Counted from the first letter of the stretch, positions 8,114-16,390 are shown. The stretch: 64,000 nucleotides of DNA from Fen-549 sp964636655 (GCA_964636655.1 CAZWTK010000006.1:13919-77918); one strand, 5' to 3'. A program made the numbers and translations. The notes: generated by a model from the sequence alone, not told the origin.

Positions 8114-8293
8114 ATGCGCGAGNNNNNNNNNNGGCGGCCGCGTTCTTCTAACTGGTGGTGTTTTGATTGGGCTTTTTGGGGCGGTTTGGTTAACTGTGTT
8201 GCTTTTTCTTCTTTGGGGGGGCGGCGTACGTTCGTCGGCCGCCCGCCTATCTTCTACACGGTCGGCCCCGGCCTGATCAGCCCGGCCTCGTAG
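8114..8293 (+). CDS. Small ORF with near-perfect Shine-Dalgarno, interrupted by gap
   Basis: AAGGAGGTGA at 8098-8107, a full match to the anti-16S sequence, precedes ATG at 8114 by 6 bases, so a translation start here is well supported. The body is uncertain: ten N (8123-8132) interrupt it. If the gap is truly ten bases, the frame continues for 59 residues, with a Trp-, Phe-, Gly- and Cys-containing middle (SNWWCFDWAFWGG) and a Gly-Gly before an Arg-rich end. It would then overlap the response-regulator gene antisense. In another frame it would stop after Phe-Phe. The product is unknown. Confidence 0.35.
   Translation: MREXXXXRPRSSNWWCFDWAFWGGLVNCVAFSSLGGRRTFVGRPPIFYTVGPGLISPAS
8123..8132. 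other. Assembly gap (10 N)
   Basis: Ten undetermined bases inside a small ORF. The sequence after it, to about 8217, is unusually G and T rich with homopolymers, unlike the rest of the window, so the contig end may be low quality. Confidence 0.95.
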
Positions 8294-8922
8294 GCGAGCA
8301 CGACGGCCTGCACGCGGTCACGAAGCTGTAGCTTGCGCAGCACGCTCGAGACGTGCGTCTTGACGGTCGTCTCGCTCACAAACAGCTTGGCGGCGATCTC
8401 GGCGTTCGAGAGTCCGCCGGCTACCAGGCGCAGGATCTCCAGCTCTCGTGGAGTCAGCGCGTCGAGCTCGGGCGGCGTCCCTCGCTCAGATGCCTCGAGC
8501 GAGGCCGCGAAGCGATCGAGCAGGCGGCGCGTGATCGAGGGTGCCAGCAGCGCTTCGCCCGAGGCGACCACGCGAATCGCCTCCACGAGCTGCGCCGGCT
8601 CGACGTCCTTGAGCAAGAAGCCACTGGCGCCCGCGCGCAGCGCCTCGAAGACGTACTCATCGAGATCGAAGGTGGTGAGGATGATCACCCGCGCACTCGA
8701 GCCCGCCTCGAGCAAGCGCCGAGTCGCCTCGACCCCGTCCATCGCCGGCATGCGAACGTCCATCAGCACGACATCGGGGGCGAGGGCCTGCGCGAGCTCC
8801 AGCGCCTGAACGCCGTTCTCGGCCTCTCCCACCACCTCGAGATCGTCGCGCGCCTCGAGGATCATGCGAAAGCCGCTGCGCACGAGCGCCTGGTCGTCGA
8901 TGATCAGCACGCGGATGCTCAC
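8254..8922 (-). CDS. NarL/FixJ-family response regulator
   Basis: A 222-residue two-component regulator. The receiver domain (about 1-120) has the acidic pair DD near residue 9-10, phospho-acceptor Asp in VVLMDVRMP near 55, and the conserved Lys in FLLKD near 105. A LuxR-type HTH follows (about 155-215: LTPRELEILRLVAGGLSNAEIAAKLFVSETTVKTHVSSVLRKL). Its start overlaps the stop of the histidine kinase by four bases. It is the last gene of the operon ABC ATPase - permease - permease - kinase - regulator. The pair resembles LiaRS/DesKR-type systems that control adjacent exporters in response to cell-envelope stress or peptides. The actual stimulus cannot be read. Confidence 0.93.
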   Translation of the reverse strand: MSIRVLIIDDQALVRSGFRMILEARDDLEVVGEAENGVQALELAQALAPDVVLMDVRMPAMDGVEATRRLLEAGSSARVIILTTFDLDEYVFEALRAGASGFLLKDVEPAQLVEAIRVVASGEALLAPSITRRLLDRFAASLEASERGTPPELDALTPRELEILRLVAGGLSNAEIAAKLFVSETTVKTHVSSVLRKLQLRDRVQAVVLAYEAGLIRPGPTV

Positions 8923-10055
8923 ACCGGCCGGCCTTGCTCGAGCGGGAAGCGGGCCTTGACCACGAAACCGCCGCTCTCTCCGGGCCCGGCCTCGAGCACG
9001 CCGGCGAGCAGGGCCACGCGCTCCTGCATGCCGATCAGGCCGTGACCGTTCGTCGACTCCTCGACCGGGCCGGCTCCATCGTCTGCGACCTCGATCGTCA
9101 GCTCCTCCTTGCTGCGACCCAGTCGGACGCGAGCGCGCGTCGCCTGCGCGTGCTTGAGCGTGTTGGTCAGCGCCTCCTGGACGATTCGATAGGCGGAGAG
9201 ATCAACACCGGCAGGAAGCTCGCCGAGCTCGCCTTCCCGCTTCAGCTCGACCTCGAGTCCGGTGGCACGAATCTGCTCGACCAGCTCTTCGAGCGCAGCC
9301 AGCCCGGGCTGTGGCTCGCGGCTGCTGTGCTCGTCACTGCGCACGATCCCGAGCAGGCGCCTGAGCTCGGTCAACGCCGAGCGCCCGCTCTCCTCGATCG
9401 AGCTCAGAGCCTCGCGGGCCCGTTCTGGTTGCTTTTCGAAAACATCTCCCGCCGCCGCAGCCTGAACGACCATCACGCTGACCGAGTGAGCGATCACGTC
9501 GTGCAGCTCGCGCGCAATCCGGGCCTTCTCCTCTGCGGCGGCGCGGCGCGTGCCCTCCTCTTTCTCGCGCTCCAGGCGCTCGGCGCGCTCCTCCAGCTCG
9601 CGGTAGTAGGCCCGCTTCGTGCGCACGTTGTCGCCGAGAATCCAGGCGGCGGCCGCGAAGATGATCACGTGTACGAACGATTCCCTGGCACCGCCGCCGC
9701 CGCCGTGATGAATCGGCGGAATCAAGAGCACCAGAAGCGTCAGTAAAGCCGCCGAGAGGGCGATACGGCGCTCGGTGTGCGAGGCGACCGTATAGACGGC
9801 GACTCCGAGCGCGAACAGCGGCAGGACGTCGAGGGCAAAATGGGTGACGATCAGGGCGGCGAGCACCGCCGCCAGCACGGGGAGCGGAAAGCGTCGCCGC
9901 ACGAGCAGGGGAAGGGTCTGTACGAGCGCGAGCGCGATGCCCGTGCCTCGAGGGTGGCCGTCGGTCGTCCATCTGATCGTCGGCCCAAGCACGATCAATA
10001 CAATCCCGACGTCGATCAGCTCGGCTTCCCAACGCAGGTAGTGCTGACGAATCAT
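8919..10055 (-). CDS. Sensor histidine kinase (HisKA_3 type)
   Basis: A 378-residue membrane kinase. About five hydrophobic segments fill residues 12-150, followed by a charged coiled linker (YYRELEERAERLEREKEEGTRR), then the dimerisation/phospho-acceptor helix ARELHDVIAHSVSVMVVQ with the His in Glu-Leu-His-Asp. The HATPase_c domain has an N-box-like EALTNTLKHAQAT, then DDGAG and GHGLIGMQERV. No large extracellular sensor domain is present, so it probably senses within or at the membrane, as LiaS-type and DesK-type kinases do. It starts 27 bases after the second permease stop and overlaps the regulator gene. Confidence 0.92.
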   Translation of the reverse strand: MIRQHYLRWEAELIDVGIVLIVLGPTIRWTTDGHPRGTGIALALVQTLPLLVRRRFPLPVLAAVLAALIVTHFALDVLPLFALGVAVYTVASHTERRIALSAALLTLLVLLIPPIHHGGGGGARESFVHVIIFAAAAWILGDNVRTKRAYYRELEERAERLEREKEEGTRRAAAEEKARIARELHDVIAHSVSVMVVQAAAAGDVFEKQPERAREALSSIEESGRSALTELRRLLGIVRSDEHSSREPQPGLAALEELVEQIRATGLEVELKREGELGELPAGVDLSAYRIVQEALTNTLKHAQATRARVRLGRSKEELTIEVADDGAGPVEESTNGHGLIGMQERVALLAGVLEAGPGESGGFVVKARFPLEQGRPV

Positions 10056-10082
10056 GAGCGAACGGTACTCCGCCGGGGTGAC

Positions 10083-10898
10083 CTACGCGTCCCGTCTCCA
10101 CGTCCGCCAGAGCCCGATACCGCTGAAGATCCCGACCCACACTGCGAGCACGATCAGCGAAGTCGAATGAGTCAAGATGATCTGATCTTTCGCGCTGACC
10201 GGCGGAAACGGCGAGAGCCCCGCTATCGCCACGCTTAGAAGCCCATCGCGCGCCTGACCGAGGACGTCGATGCGGTGGAGGATCCCCTGAACGGGGAGCA
10301 GGTAGGCGATCAGGATGCTGATCGTCGCCGCGCGCGAGCCTGTAAAGGAGCCGAGCCCGAATGCGATCAGGTAGGTGACCACGGCGCTGAGGAGCACCCA
10401 GAGGCCTCCCTCGATGAAGAGCGTTGCATTCGGTGTCGGCAAGCCGCTCGCGAACAGCACGCAAGAGACGGCCGCGACGGCGTATGCGGCAACCATCAGC
10501 GGAACGAGAAGCGTGAGCCCGCCCACGAGCCGGGCGAGGTAGAGCCGGGCGCGCGAACGGCCCGTCGCGACTAGATATCTGAGCGTGCCCGAGCTCATGT
10601 CCTGGGTCGCGACCGCTGCACCGATGAGTATTGCGCTGATCGTCGCGGCGAGCTCTCCGATCAGGAAGACGGCGTCGCCGAAGTTGGTTGTGCCGCCGGC
10701 CGGTCCGACGCCGGAGGGGTTGAAGACATGGAAGAGCTCGACGGCGCCGTACATGATGACCATCGCGCCGATCGTGAGAAACGCGGCGGGAATCCAGACG
10801 CCGCGGTTCTTGCGTAGCTTGAGCAGCTCGGCGCGCTCGAGCCGGAAGGGCAGGCGTAGGGAAAGTGGTACCTGGGTTGTGCTCTCCAAGCTGGTCAT
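10083..10898 (-). CDS. ABC-2 type transporter permease (copy 2)
   Basis: A 271-residue integral membrane protein with about six hydrophobic segments, starting with a short cytoplasmic RLERAELLKLRKNRGVWIP element typical of ABC-2 permeases. It is a clear paralogue of the permease at 10962-11777: same length and near-identical N-terminal 45 residues and C-terminal layout, so this is a tandem duplication. With the ATPase at 11774 the two may form a heterodimeric channel. Substrate unknown; peptides, antibiotics or lipids are the usual possibilities. Ends 27 bases before the kinase start. Confidence 0.85.
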   Translation of the reverse strand: MTSLESTTQVPLSLRLPFRLERAELLKLRKNRGVWIPAAFLTIGAMVIMYGAVELFHVFNPSGVGPAGGTTNFGDAVFLIGELAATISAILIGAAVATQDMSSGTLRYLVATGRSRARLYLARLVGGLTLLVPLMVAAYAVAAVSCVLFASGLPTPNATLFIEGGLWVLLSAVVTYLIAFGLGSFTGSRAATISILIAYLLPVQGILHRIDVLGQARDGLLSVAIAGLSPFPPVSAKDQIILTHSTSLIVLAVWVGIFSGIGLWRTWRRDA

Positions 10899-10961
10899 GA
10901 GTCCTCTCTCTGACGGAGTTTGATCTTCGAGAAACGGCGTACTCGGCCGCTGCGGGTTGTC

Positions 10962-11777
10962 TCAGGCGTCGCGGTTCTGTGTGCGCCAGAGACCGAAGCT
11001 CAGCGCAACGCCGACCCAGAGCGCGAGCACGATCAACGAGGTCGATAACGACATCGAGATCACGTCGTGCGGGTCGGGCGGCGGAACCGGCGAAAGTCTT
11101 TCGACGGCCACGCTCAACAAGCCGTCGCGGGCTCTACCGAGCACGCTGATGTTGCGGATGATCGCCTGAACCGGAAGCAGATAGGCGATCAGGATGCTGA
11201 TCGTGGCCGCGCGCGAGCCCACCAACGAGCCGAGCCCGAGTGCCACCGCATAGACGACGCCGGCGCTGAGCAGCACCCAGAGACCGGTCTTGACGAAGAG
11301 CGCCGTGCTCGGCGTCGCCAGCCCGCCGGCGAAGACGACCGAGGAAACGGCCGCTACCGCGTAGGCGACTGCTACGAACGGCAGAAGCAGTGCCAGTCCG
11401 CCAGGGACGCGAGCCAGGAAGAGGCGAACGCGCGAGCGGCCGGTGGAGACCAGGTCTCTGAAGACGCCCGAGCTAAGGTCCTGCGTGCCGGCCGCCGCGC
11501 CAACCAGGGCGGCGGCGATCATGCCGGCGAGCTGACCCATCAGGAACGTTGCGCGCTCGAAGTTGAGTGTCCCACCCGCGGGCCCGTACTTGCTCGAGTT
11601 GGAGACGTGGAAGAGCTCGATGGCCGTGTACATCACGACCATCGCGCCTACGGTCAAGAGCGCGGTCGGAATCCAGACGCCGCGGCTCTTGCGCAGCTTG
11701 AGCAGCTCAGCGCGCTCCAGCCGGAACGGCATCCGGAGCGATCGGGGTGCCTGAACGGCGCTGTCCGAAGTGGTCAT
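10962..11777 (-). CDS. ABC-2 type transporter permease (copy 1)
   Basis: A 271-residue permease with about six membrane segments, paralogous to the following gene (shared N-terminal MPFRLERAELLKLRKSRGVW-like block and SRAATISILIAYLLPVQ block). Its ATG overlaps the stop of the ATPase gene (ATGA, 11774-11777), so ATPase and permease are co-translated. A 63-base spacer separates it from the second copy. It would carry the substrate across the membrane, powered by the upstream ATPase. Confidence 0.85.
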   Translation of the reverse strand: MTTSDSAVQAPRSLRMPFRLERAELLKLRKSRGVWIPTALLTVGAMVVMYTAIELFHVSNSSKYGPAGGTLNFERATFLMGQLAGMIAAALVGAAAGTQDLSSGVFRDLVSTGRSRVRLFLARVPGGLALLLPFVAVAYAVAAVSSVVFAGGLATPSTALFVKTGLWVLLSAGVVYAVALGLGSLVGSRAATISILIAYLLPVQAIIRNISVLGRARDGLLSVAVERLSPVPPPDPHDVISMSLSTSLIVLALWVGVALSFGLWRTQNRDA

Positions 11778-12718
11778 GAGTCTCCTCCCAGGCGGCGCGT
11801 TATCTCGAGGAAGCGGTGCTCGAGCGAGACGTGCGAAGGCTCGAGGCGGTAGACGGCGACTCCGGCACCGACGAGCTGCCTGTTGAGCTCGGCCGCGACC
11901 TTCTCCAGCGAGGCGTCCGGGCGCAGCAACACGCGTAGGCCGCCGGCGATCTGCTCGACCTCGCGCAGCGAGCCGTTAGCGTCGATGGCACCGAGCGCCT
12001 TGCTCGGATCGTCGCAGGCGATCGTGATCGCGCCGTCGTCACCCGCCGAGAGCTCGCTCAGAGAGCCCTGGGCGACGATGCGGCCGCGATCGACGATCGC
12101 CACGTGGTCGCAGATCTTCTCGACCTCGTCCAGCAGGTGCGAGGAGAGGACGAGTGTCCGCCCTTCGGCGATCCAGGAACGGACGAGGGCGCGAAACTCC
12201 TGAATGCCGCCCGGATCGAGCCCGTTCGTCGGCTCGTCCAAAATCAAGACCTCGGGATCGGAGAGCAGGCAGCGGGCAATCCCGAGTCGCTGGCGCATTC
12301 CCTGCGAGTAGGTCGATACGCGATCGTCCGCACGACCCAAGAGACCAACCCGCTCGAGCACCGCGTCGATATGCAGATGCGCCTCCGGCTCGCGCGCGGC
12401 GGCCGCGATCCAGAGGTTCTCGCGCCCACTCAGGTGCTTGTGAAAGCCGGGCTCTTCTACGATCGCCCCGACGCGCGCCAGTGCCCGCGAGCGCTCCTTC
12501 GGCATCGACCGCCCAAGCACACGCATCGTTCCGGCGCTGGGCCGGGTCAGGCCGAGCAGCATCCGGATCAACGTCGTCTTGCCGGCACCGTTCGGGCCCA
12601 GGTAACCGAAGGCTGATCCGCGCGGAACACGGAGATCGACGCCGTCCACGGCCACCTGCTCGCCGAAGCTCTTCTTCAGACCCTCGGTCTCGATGACGTA
12701 CTCGCTTTGCGCTGCCAT
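11774..12718 (-). CDS. ABC transporter ATP-binding protein
   Basis: A 314-residue ATPase. Walker A GPNGAGKTT at residues 41-49, signature YSQGMRQRLG, Walker B VLILDEPTNGLDP, and a late H-loop (SSHLLDEV). The C-terminal extension of about 90 residues is as in CcmA/NatA-type exporters. ATG at 12718 (MAAQSEYV) is chosen because the longer open frame runs into the dispersed repeat and the N gap. First gene of the minus-strand operon that continues through two permeases and a two-component system. The combination is typical of self-resistance or envelope-stress export modules. Confidence 0.93.
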   Translation of the reverse strand: MAAQSEYVIETEGLKKSFGEQVAVDGVDLRVPRGSAFGYLGPNGAGKTTLIRMLLGLTRPSAGTMRVLGRSMPKERSRALARVGAIVEEPGFHKHLSGRENLWIAAAAREPEAHLHIDAVLERVGLLGRADDRVSTYSQGMRQRLGIARCLLSDPEVLILDEPTNGLDPGGIQEFRALVRSWIAEGRTLVLSSHLLDEVEKICDHVAIVDRGRIVAQGSLSELSAGDDGAITIACDDPSKALGAIDANGSLREVEQIAGGLRVLLRPDASLEKVAAELNRQLVGAGVAVYRLEPSHVSLEHRFLEITRRLGGDS

Positions 12719-12840
12719 GATCCTCCTTGCTCGCTCGAGGCTCAACCTACCCGGGGTAGCGCTTCTGAACCTCGGGCGCAGGATCGAGATTCGCCTCCTC
12801 CTCGAGAAGGATCTTCCCTCGCTTGCTCGGCCGGCGACCC

Positions 12841-13213
12841 CCTTTCGGCCGGGCGCGACCGGCCTACGGGGGCCGCCTGACGTCGCTGACTGCACNNNNN
12901 NNNNNNNNNNNNNNNNNNNNNNNNNNNNNNNNNNNNNNNNNNNNNNNNNNNNNNNNNNNNNNNNNNNNNNNNNNNNNNNNNNNNNNNNNNNNNNNGAAAA
13001 CACTGCCCCCTCCGGCGTCGCACAGCCAGCGGCGCCCCGAGCAAGCGAGAGCGCAACTCTCCATAACCGGTTTTCGCGGTATCTCCTTTCGGCCGGGCGC
13101 GACCGGCCTACGGGGGCCGCCTGACGTCGCTGACTGCACGCCGCTCTCCGAGGCCGTGTGAAAACACTGCCCCCTCCGGCGTCGCACAGCCAGCGGCGCC
13201 CCGAGCAAGCGAG
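12841..13213. repeat. Dispersed repeat R1, tandem copies around an assembly gap
   Basis: Two blocks each occur twice here: a block beginning CTTTCGGCCGGGCGCGACCG (from 12842 and again from 13086) and a block beginning GAAAACACTGCCCCCTCCGG (12996 and 13160), period about 164 bases. The 100-N gap falls inside the first copy; by comparison with the second copy the true gap should be near 20 bases. The same element recurs in reverse orientation at 32860-33002 and at 63961-64000. Open frames crossing it are not genes. Between 12719 and 13479 I see no coding sequence. Confidence 0.85.
12896..12995. other. Assembly gap (100 N)
   Basis: Scaffold gap caused, it seems, by the tandem R1 repeat. The intact neighbouring copy suggests the missing stretch is about 20 bases, not 100. 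Confidence 0.95.
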
Positions 13214-13479
13214 ACGGCGACTCTCTTCAAACAGGGTTCGCGGCTGGTCTCCGCTTGGGCGCGACGACCTCGTCGGCGTACTTTCGCCCGATCCCGTGCT
13301 ACGGCTACTAAAGGCTCGTCATTCGCCGCTGAGCAGCGAAATCGAGAGCGGAGGAAGCCATGTGAGCCATCGCGCGCGCGTTTAGGCGAGCGGTGGTACT
13401 GGAACTAGTCCGACGAACGCGTTAGTTTCTGCACCAACACATAGCGGCCGCTGGGTCGCAAGGGACTGAAAGGAAACGA

Positions 13480-13926
13480 ATGAGTCTCGACAAAGTCTCG
13501 ATGGGGCGGCGGGTAGTTCTTGGGTCCGCCATCGTTCTGCTTATCTGGTCGTTCTTCCCCTGGAACGGCACCGGGGGCTGCGCCAAGACCGCCTTCGGCA
13601 ACTTCTGTGCGAGCGTGTCGTGGAACGCGTGGCACGGTTGGGGAACAGCGATGGGGATCGTCCTCATCCTTATGCTTCTCTGGGAAGCACTTCTCCTGCT
13701 CCAGATCGTCTCGCCTGACACGCTCAAGCTCCCCGAGCTTCCTGTCAAGCCAATGGTGATCTCGCTTGCGCTCGGCGCACTCACGGTTCTCTTCGGAGTA
13801 ATCCGCTTCTTCGAGTATGGCGAGAAGAAGTGGGAGATCTGGATCGCGTTGCTGATCCTCATCGCTCTTGCCGCCGGAGTCTTCCTCCGCTTCCAGGAGG
13901 AAGGCGGCGCGGTTGAAGCCAAGTAG
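13480..13926 (+). CDS. Four-helix membrane protein, unknown
   Basis: 148 residues with four hydrophobic segments (about 11-28, 55-75, 92-110 and 120-138). An extracytoplasmic loop after the first holds two Cys (GGCAKTAFGNFCAS), a possible disulfide. The C-terminus is charged and short. AAAGGA lies before the ATG. Alone on its strand, with its own strong terminator at 13950-13981. Small actinobacterial membrane proteins of this shape are common and uncharacterised; no family name can be given with confidence. Confidence 0.7.
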   Translation: MSLDKVSMGRRVVLGSAIVLLIWSFFPWNGTGGCAKTAFGNFCASVSWNAWHGWGTAMGIVLILMLLWEALLLLQIVSPDTLKLPELPVKPMVISLALGALTVLFGVIRFFEYGEKKWEIWIALLILIALAAGVFLRFQEEGGAVEAK

Positions 13927-13949
13927 TTTCTCTCCACGAGCGATTCATT

Positions 13950-13981
13950 GGAGCGGGCCCACGGGCCCGCTCCTCTTTTTT
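13950..13981 (+). terminator. Rho-independent terminator
   Basis: GGAGCGGGCCC (13950-13960), a two-base loop region, and GGGCCCGCTCC (13963-13973) form a perfect 11-bp stem followed by TCTTTTTT. It sits 24 bases after the stop of the membrane-protein gene. Confidence 0.92.
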
Positions 13982-14095
13982 ACGTCGCGGGAGCTCAGAG
14001 CGGCGCGCAATCAACCGCCACAGACTCCGGCTGCGCTGGAGTATGCAAAAGCCGCGCCCTCGGTGGGAGGGCTACTGCGCGCCCGAGGCTAGGGC

Positions 14096-14398
14096 TCAGT
14101 CGCCCCAGTCGAAATCGCGCGAGTGGGCCCAGACGCTCTCGGTGAGCTCTGGAATCCCCTCGACAGTCTCCTCGCCCGGCCAGGCGAGCTCGACCGTTTC
14201 CACCGGCGCAGGCACACCGTCCATCGTCTCTTCGAGTCGTGCCTGCTCCTCTGTCTTGAACAACGGGTGATTCTCGAACGGGTCCTCGGACGCGTAGCGC
14301 TCGAGAGGCATCGAGTGATCCAGAGTCGAGTTCCTTTTCTTGAGCTCCAGATGCTCCTCGATTGCCTTGGCGAGAAGAGAGGGTGTCTCAACCGTCAT
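14096..14398 (-). CDS. Hypothetical acidic protein, 100 residues
   Basis: ATG at 14398 is preceded by GGAGGA; a longer frame starting further upstream lacks one. The protein is hydrophilic and acidic: an N-terminal helix-like KAIEEHLELKKRN, a middle PFENHPLFKTEEQARLEE, and a Glu-rich C-terminus ending RDFDWGD. No signal, membrane segment or known domain is visible. It is flanked by a convergent membrane gene and lies just downstream of the GGDEF gene on the same strand. Function unknown. Confidence 0.6.
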   Translation of the reverse strand: MTVETPSLLAKAIEEHLELKKRNSTLDHSMPLERYASEDPFENHPLFKTEEQARLEETMDGVPAPVETVELAWPGEETVEGIPELTESVWAHSRDFDWGD

Positions 14399-14578
14399 AG
14401 GATCGGTCCTCCTGCTCGGGGTCAAGGCGTAGTACGGCGGTCGATTGTACCGATTCTTCGACCACCGAGGGTAAGGAGTGTGTCGGACACAGATAGGTCG
14501 AGCTTGAGCAGAAACGATTGCCTGGTGGCAACTTTTGCAGGCACTTTTCGAGCACGACAGGCTGGAGACGATCGGTCG

Positions 14579-16327
14579 TCAATCGGTGCGCTCGACGCGG
14601 TTGCGACCACCGCGCTTGGCGCGGTAGAGCGCTTCGTCGGCGGCCGCGAGCAGGCGCTCACGACTGCCGGTGCGCTCGTAGCCGGCGACGCCGAAACTGG
14701 CCGTTACGGAGATTGCCATGCCGCCCTCGATCGGGATGCGACGCTCGGCGAGCGTCTGTCTGATCCTTTCGCAGAGCCGAACACCGCCCGCCGTGTCGGT
14801 GCCGGGCAGGATCAGCGCGAACTCCTCGCCGCCCCAGCGACCGGCGGTGTCGATCTCGCGCAACGAGTGAACCAGAACGAGGGCAAGCTCCTTCAGAACC
14901 GAATCGCCGGCGGCGTGACCGTAGCGGTCGTTCACCTCCTTGAAGTGATCGATGTCGAGAATCGCAAGGGTTAGGGCGCCGCCCAGGCGCGAGGCACGGA
15001 CGATCTCTTCGTCCAGGGCCGACTCACTGCGACGACGATTGGCGAGCCCGGTCAAACCATCGACCAGCGCCTGCCGCTCGACGATACGGTGCAGACGGGC
15101 GTTGTCGAGCGCTACGGCCGCGTGCCCGCAGAGCAGGGCCACCATCTCCAGCTCCTCCTCGCCGAAGTGATCGCCGCTCAAGACCAGCGTGCCGAGATGC
15201 TCGCGCCCCGCCCGCAACGACCACTCGCTCTGCTCCTTACCCTTTTCAGGCTCGCCCGCGACGAAGCGCTCGCCGTGCGGACCGGTGATGATCCCGCCGC
15301 TGGCACACGTTGCCTCAACCGCCGATTCCACCACGACGCGCAGAAGCTGAACGGCGTCGTGCGAGACTCCAAGCCCTTCGCTGAAGCGCAACGTCGCCTC
15401 CCGGAGTCGTCCTCGCTCCTGCTCCAACTCCTGCAATCGCGCCTGTAGTTGCTCGGCCATGTCGTTGAACGCAGCCGCGAGGCTAGCGAACTCGTCATGC
15501 CCACGCACCGGTACGCGCTCGTGCAGGTGCCCGTGCGCTATCGCACGCGCCACTCGGGCCAGCTCGCCCACGCTGCGCACTATCACCTTGCCCTCGAAGA
15601 AGGCGATCGTGCCCATGAGGACGAGGAACCCGAGCAGAACGAGGAGAACCCGCAACTCGAGGCGAAAAACCGCTTTGGTAACGCGCGCCTGCTGTGTGAC
15701 GATCGCGAATCCAACCGATCCGCGCGCGCTGACAGGATGCGAGACCAGCACCCGGTAGTCCTTGCCGTCGAGCCGGACCTGGCCGATCTGATCCTCGTTC
15801 AGAGTCGCTCGCGCTCCCGCGCCCGAGCTCGGCTCGAACACGCGATTGTCCTGTGCGAGCATCAGTGTCTCGTCGGAGGAGACTCCCGCCAGAGTCTCGA
15901 AGCGTCGAAGGTTGGCCGGATTGAGCGGAACCGAGGCGATCAGCTCGCCGGTTGGTTTCTCGGCTCCGACGAACTGAACCCGACGCTCGCCCGCGTACGG
16001 ATATGTCTTGCCAATACGCAGACTGCCGCTCTGGACGCGCAGTCCGGGCAGATCGGCGACGTAGGCAGCCAGCAGGGAGCGATCGCGGCGCACGACGGCC
16101 CGTTGAAAGGCAGACGAACGCGCTAAGCGCTCAGCACTTTTCTGCGCGCTGACCAACTCGTTCTCGAAGGTCGCGAGCGTCGCTCTCAGACCGGATTGAA
16201 GCCCTTCGTCGACCCGATTCTGCTCGCTTCGCTCGATAACGGCCGTGAATCCGAGAAAGCCGGCGACGAGCGGCACCACGGCGAGAAACACGAAATAGAC
16301 GACAAGGCGGCGCGCAAGGCTGGTCAC
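14579..16327 (-). CDS. Membrane diguanylate cyclase (sensor - HAMP - GAF - GGDEF)
   Basis: 582 residues. An N-terminal membrane helix (about 8-30), an extracytoplasmic sensor region (about 30-225), a second helix (about 228-248), then a HAMP linker (VRSVGELARVARAIAHGHLHERVPVRGHDEFASLAAAFNDMA). A GAF-like domain follows, then a C-terminal GGDEF domain with LTGLANRR, DIDHFKEVNDRYGH and the signature GGEEF. The intact signature predicts synthesis of cyclic di-GMP from GTP. No RxxD inhibitory site is obvious just before the signature. A second cyclic-di-GMP protein lies at 57529. Confidence 0.9.
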   Translation of the reverse strand: MTSLARRLVVYFVFLAVVPLVAGFLGFTAVIERSEQNRVDEGLQSGLRATLATFENELVSAQKSAERLARSSAFQRAVVRRDRSLLAAYVADLPGLRVQSGSLRIGKTYPYAGERRVQFVGAEKPTGELIASVPLNPANLRRFETLAGVSSDETLMLAQDNRVFEPSSGAGARATLNEDQIGQVRLDGKDYRVLVSHPVSARGSVGFAIVTQQARVTKAVFRLELRVLLVLLGFLVLMGTIAFFEGKVIVRSVGELARVARAIAHGHLHERVPVRGHDEFASLAAAFNDMAEQLQARLQELEQERGRLREATLRFSEGLGVSHDAVQLLRVVVESAVEATCASGGIITGPHGERFVAGEPEKGKEQSEWSLRAGREHLGTLVLSGDHFGEEELEMVALLCGHAAVALDNARLHRIVERQALVDGLTGLANRRRSESALDEEIVRASRLGGALTLAILDIDHFKEVNDRYGHAAGDSVLKELALVLVHSLREIDTAGRWGGEEFALILPGTDTAGGVRLCERIRQTLAERRIPIEGGMAISVTASFGVAGYERTGSRERLLAAADEALYRAKRGGRNRVERTD

Positions 16328-16390
16328 GACCGGTGACCTCCCTCGACCGAGGTATAGTCCTGAAAACGTTTGCGAACAAGAATAGGGTTC

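Noticed and set aside
8214..8243. Hairpin GGGCGGC/GCCGCCC as terminator of the response-regulator operon
   Set aside because: The 7-bp stem is perfect, but on the minus strand it is followed by CCC and A-rich sequence rather than T. The adjoining sequence also looks unreliable.
12693..13385. Several open frames crossing the N gap between the ABC ATPase and the membrane protein
   Set aside because: They translate N or R1 repeat sequence on both strands, with no ribosome-binding sites and no domain.
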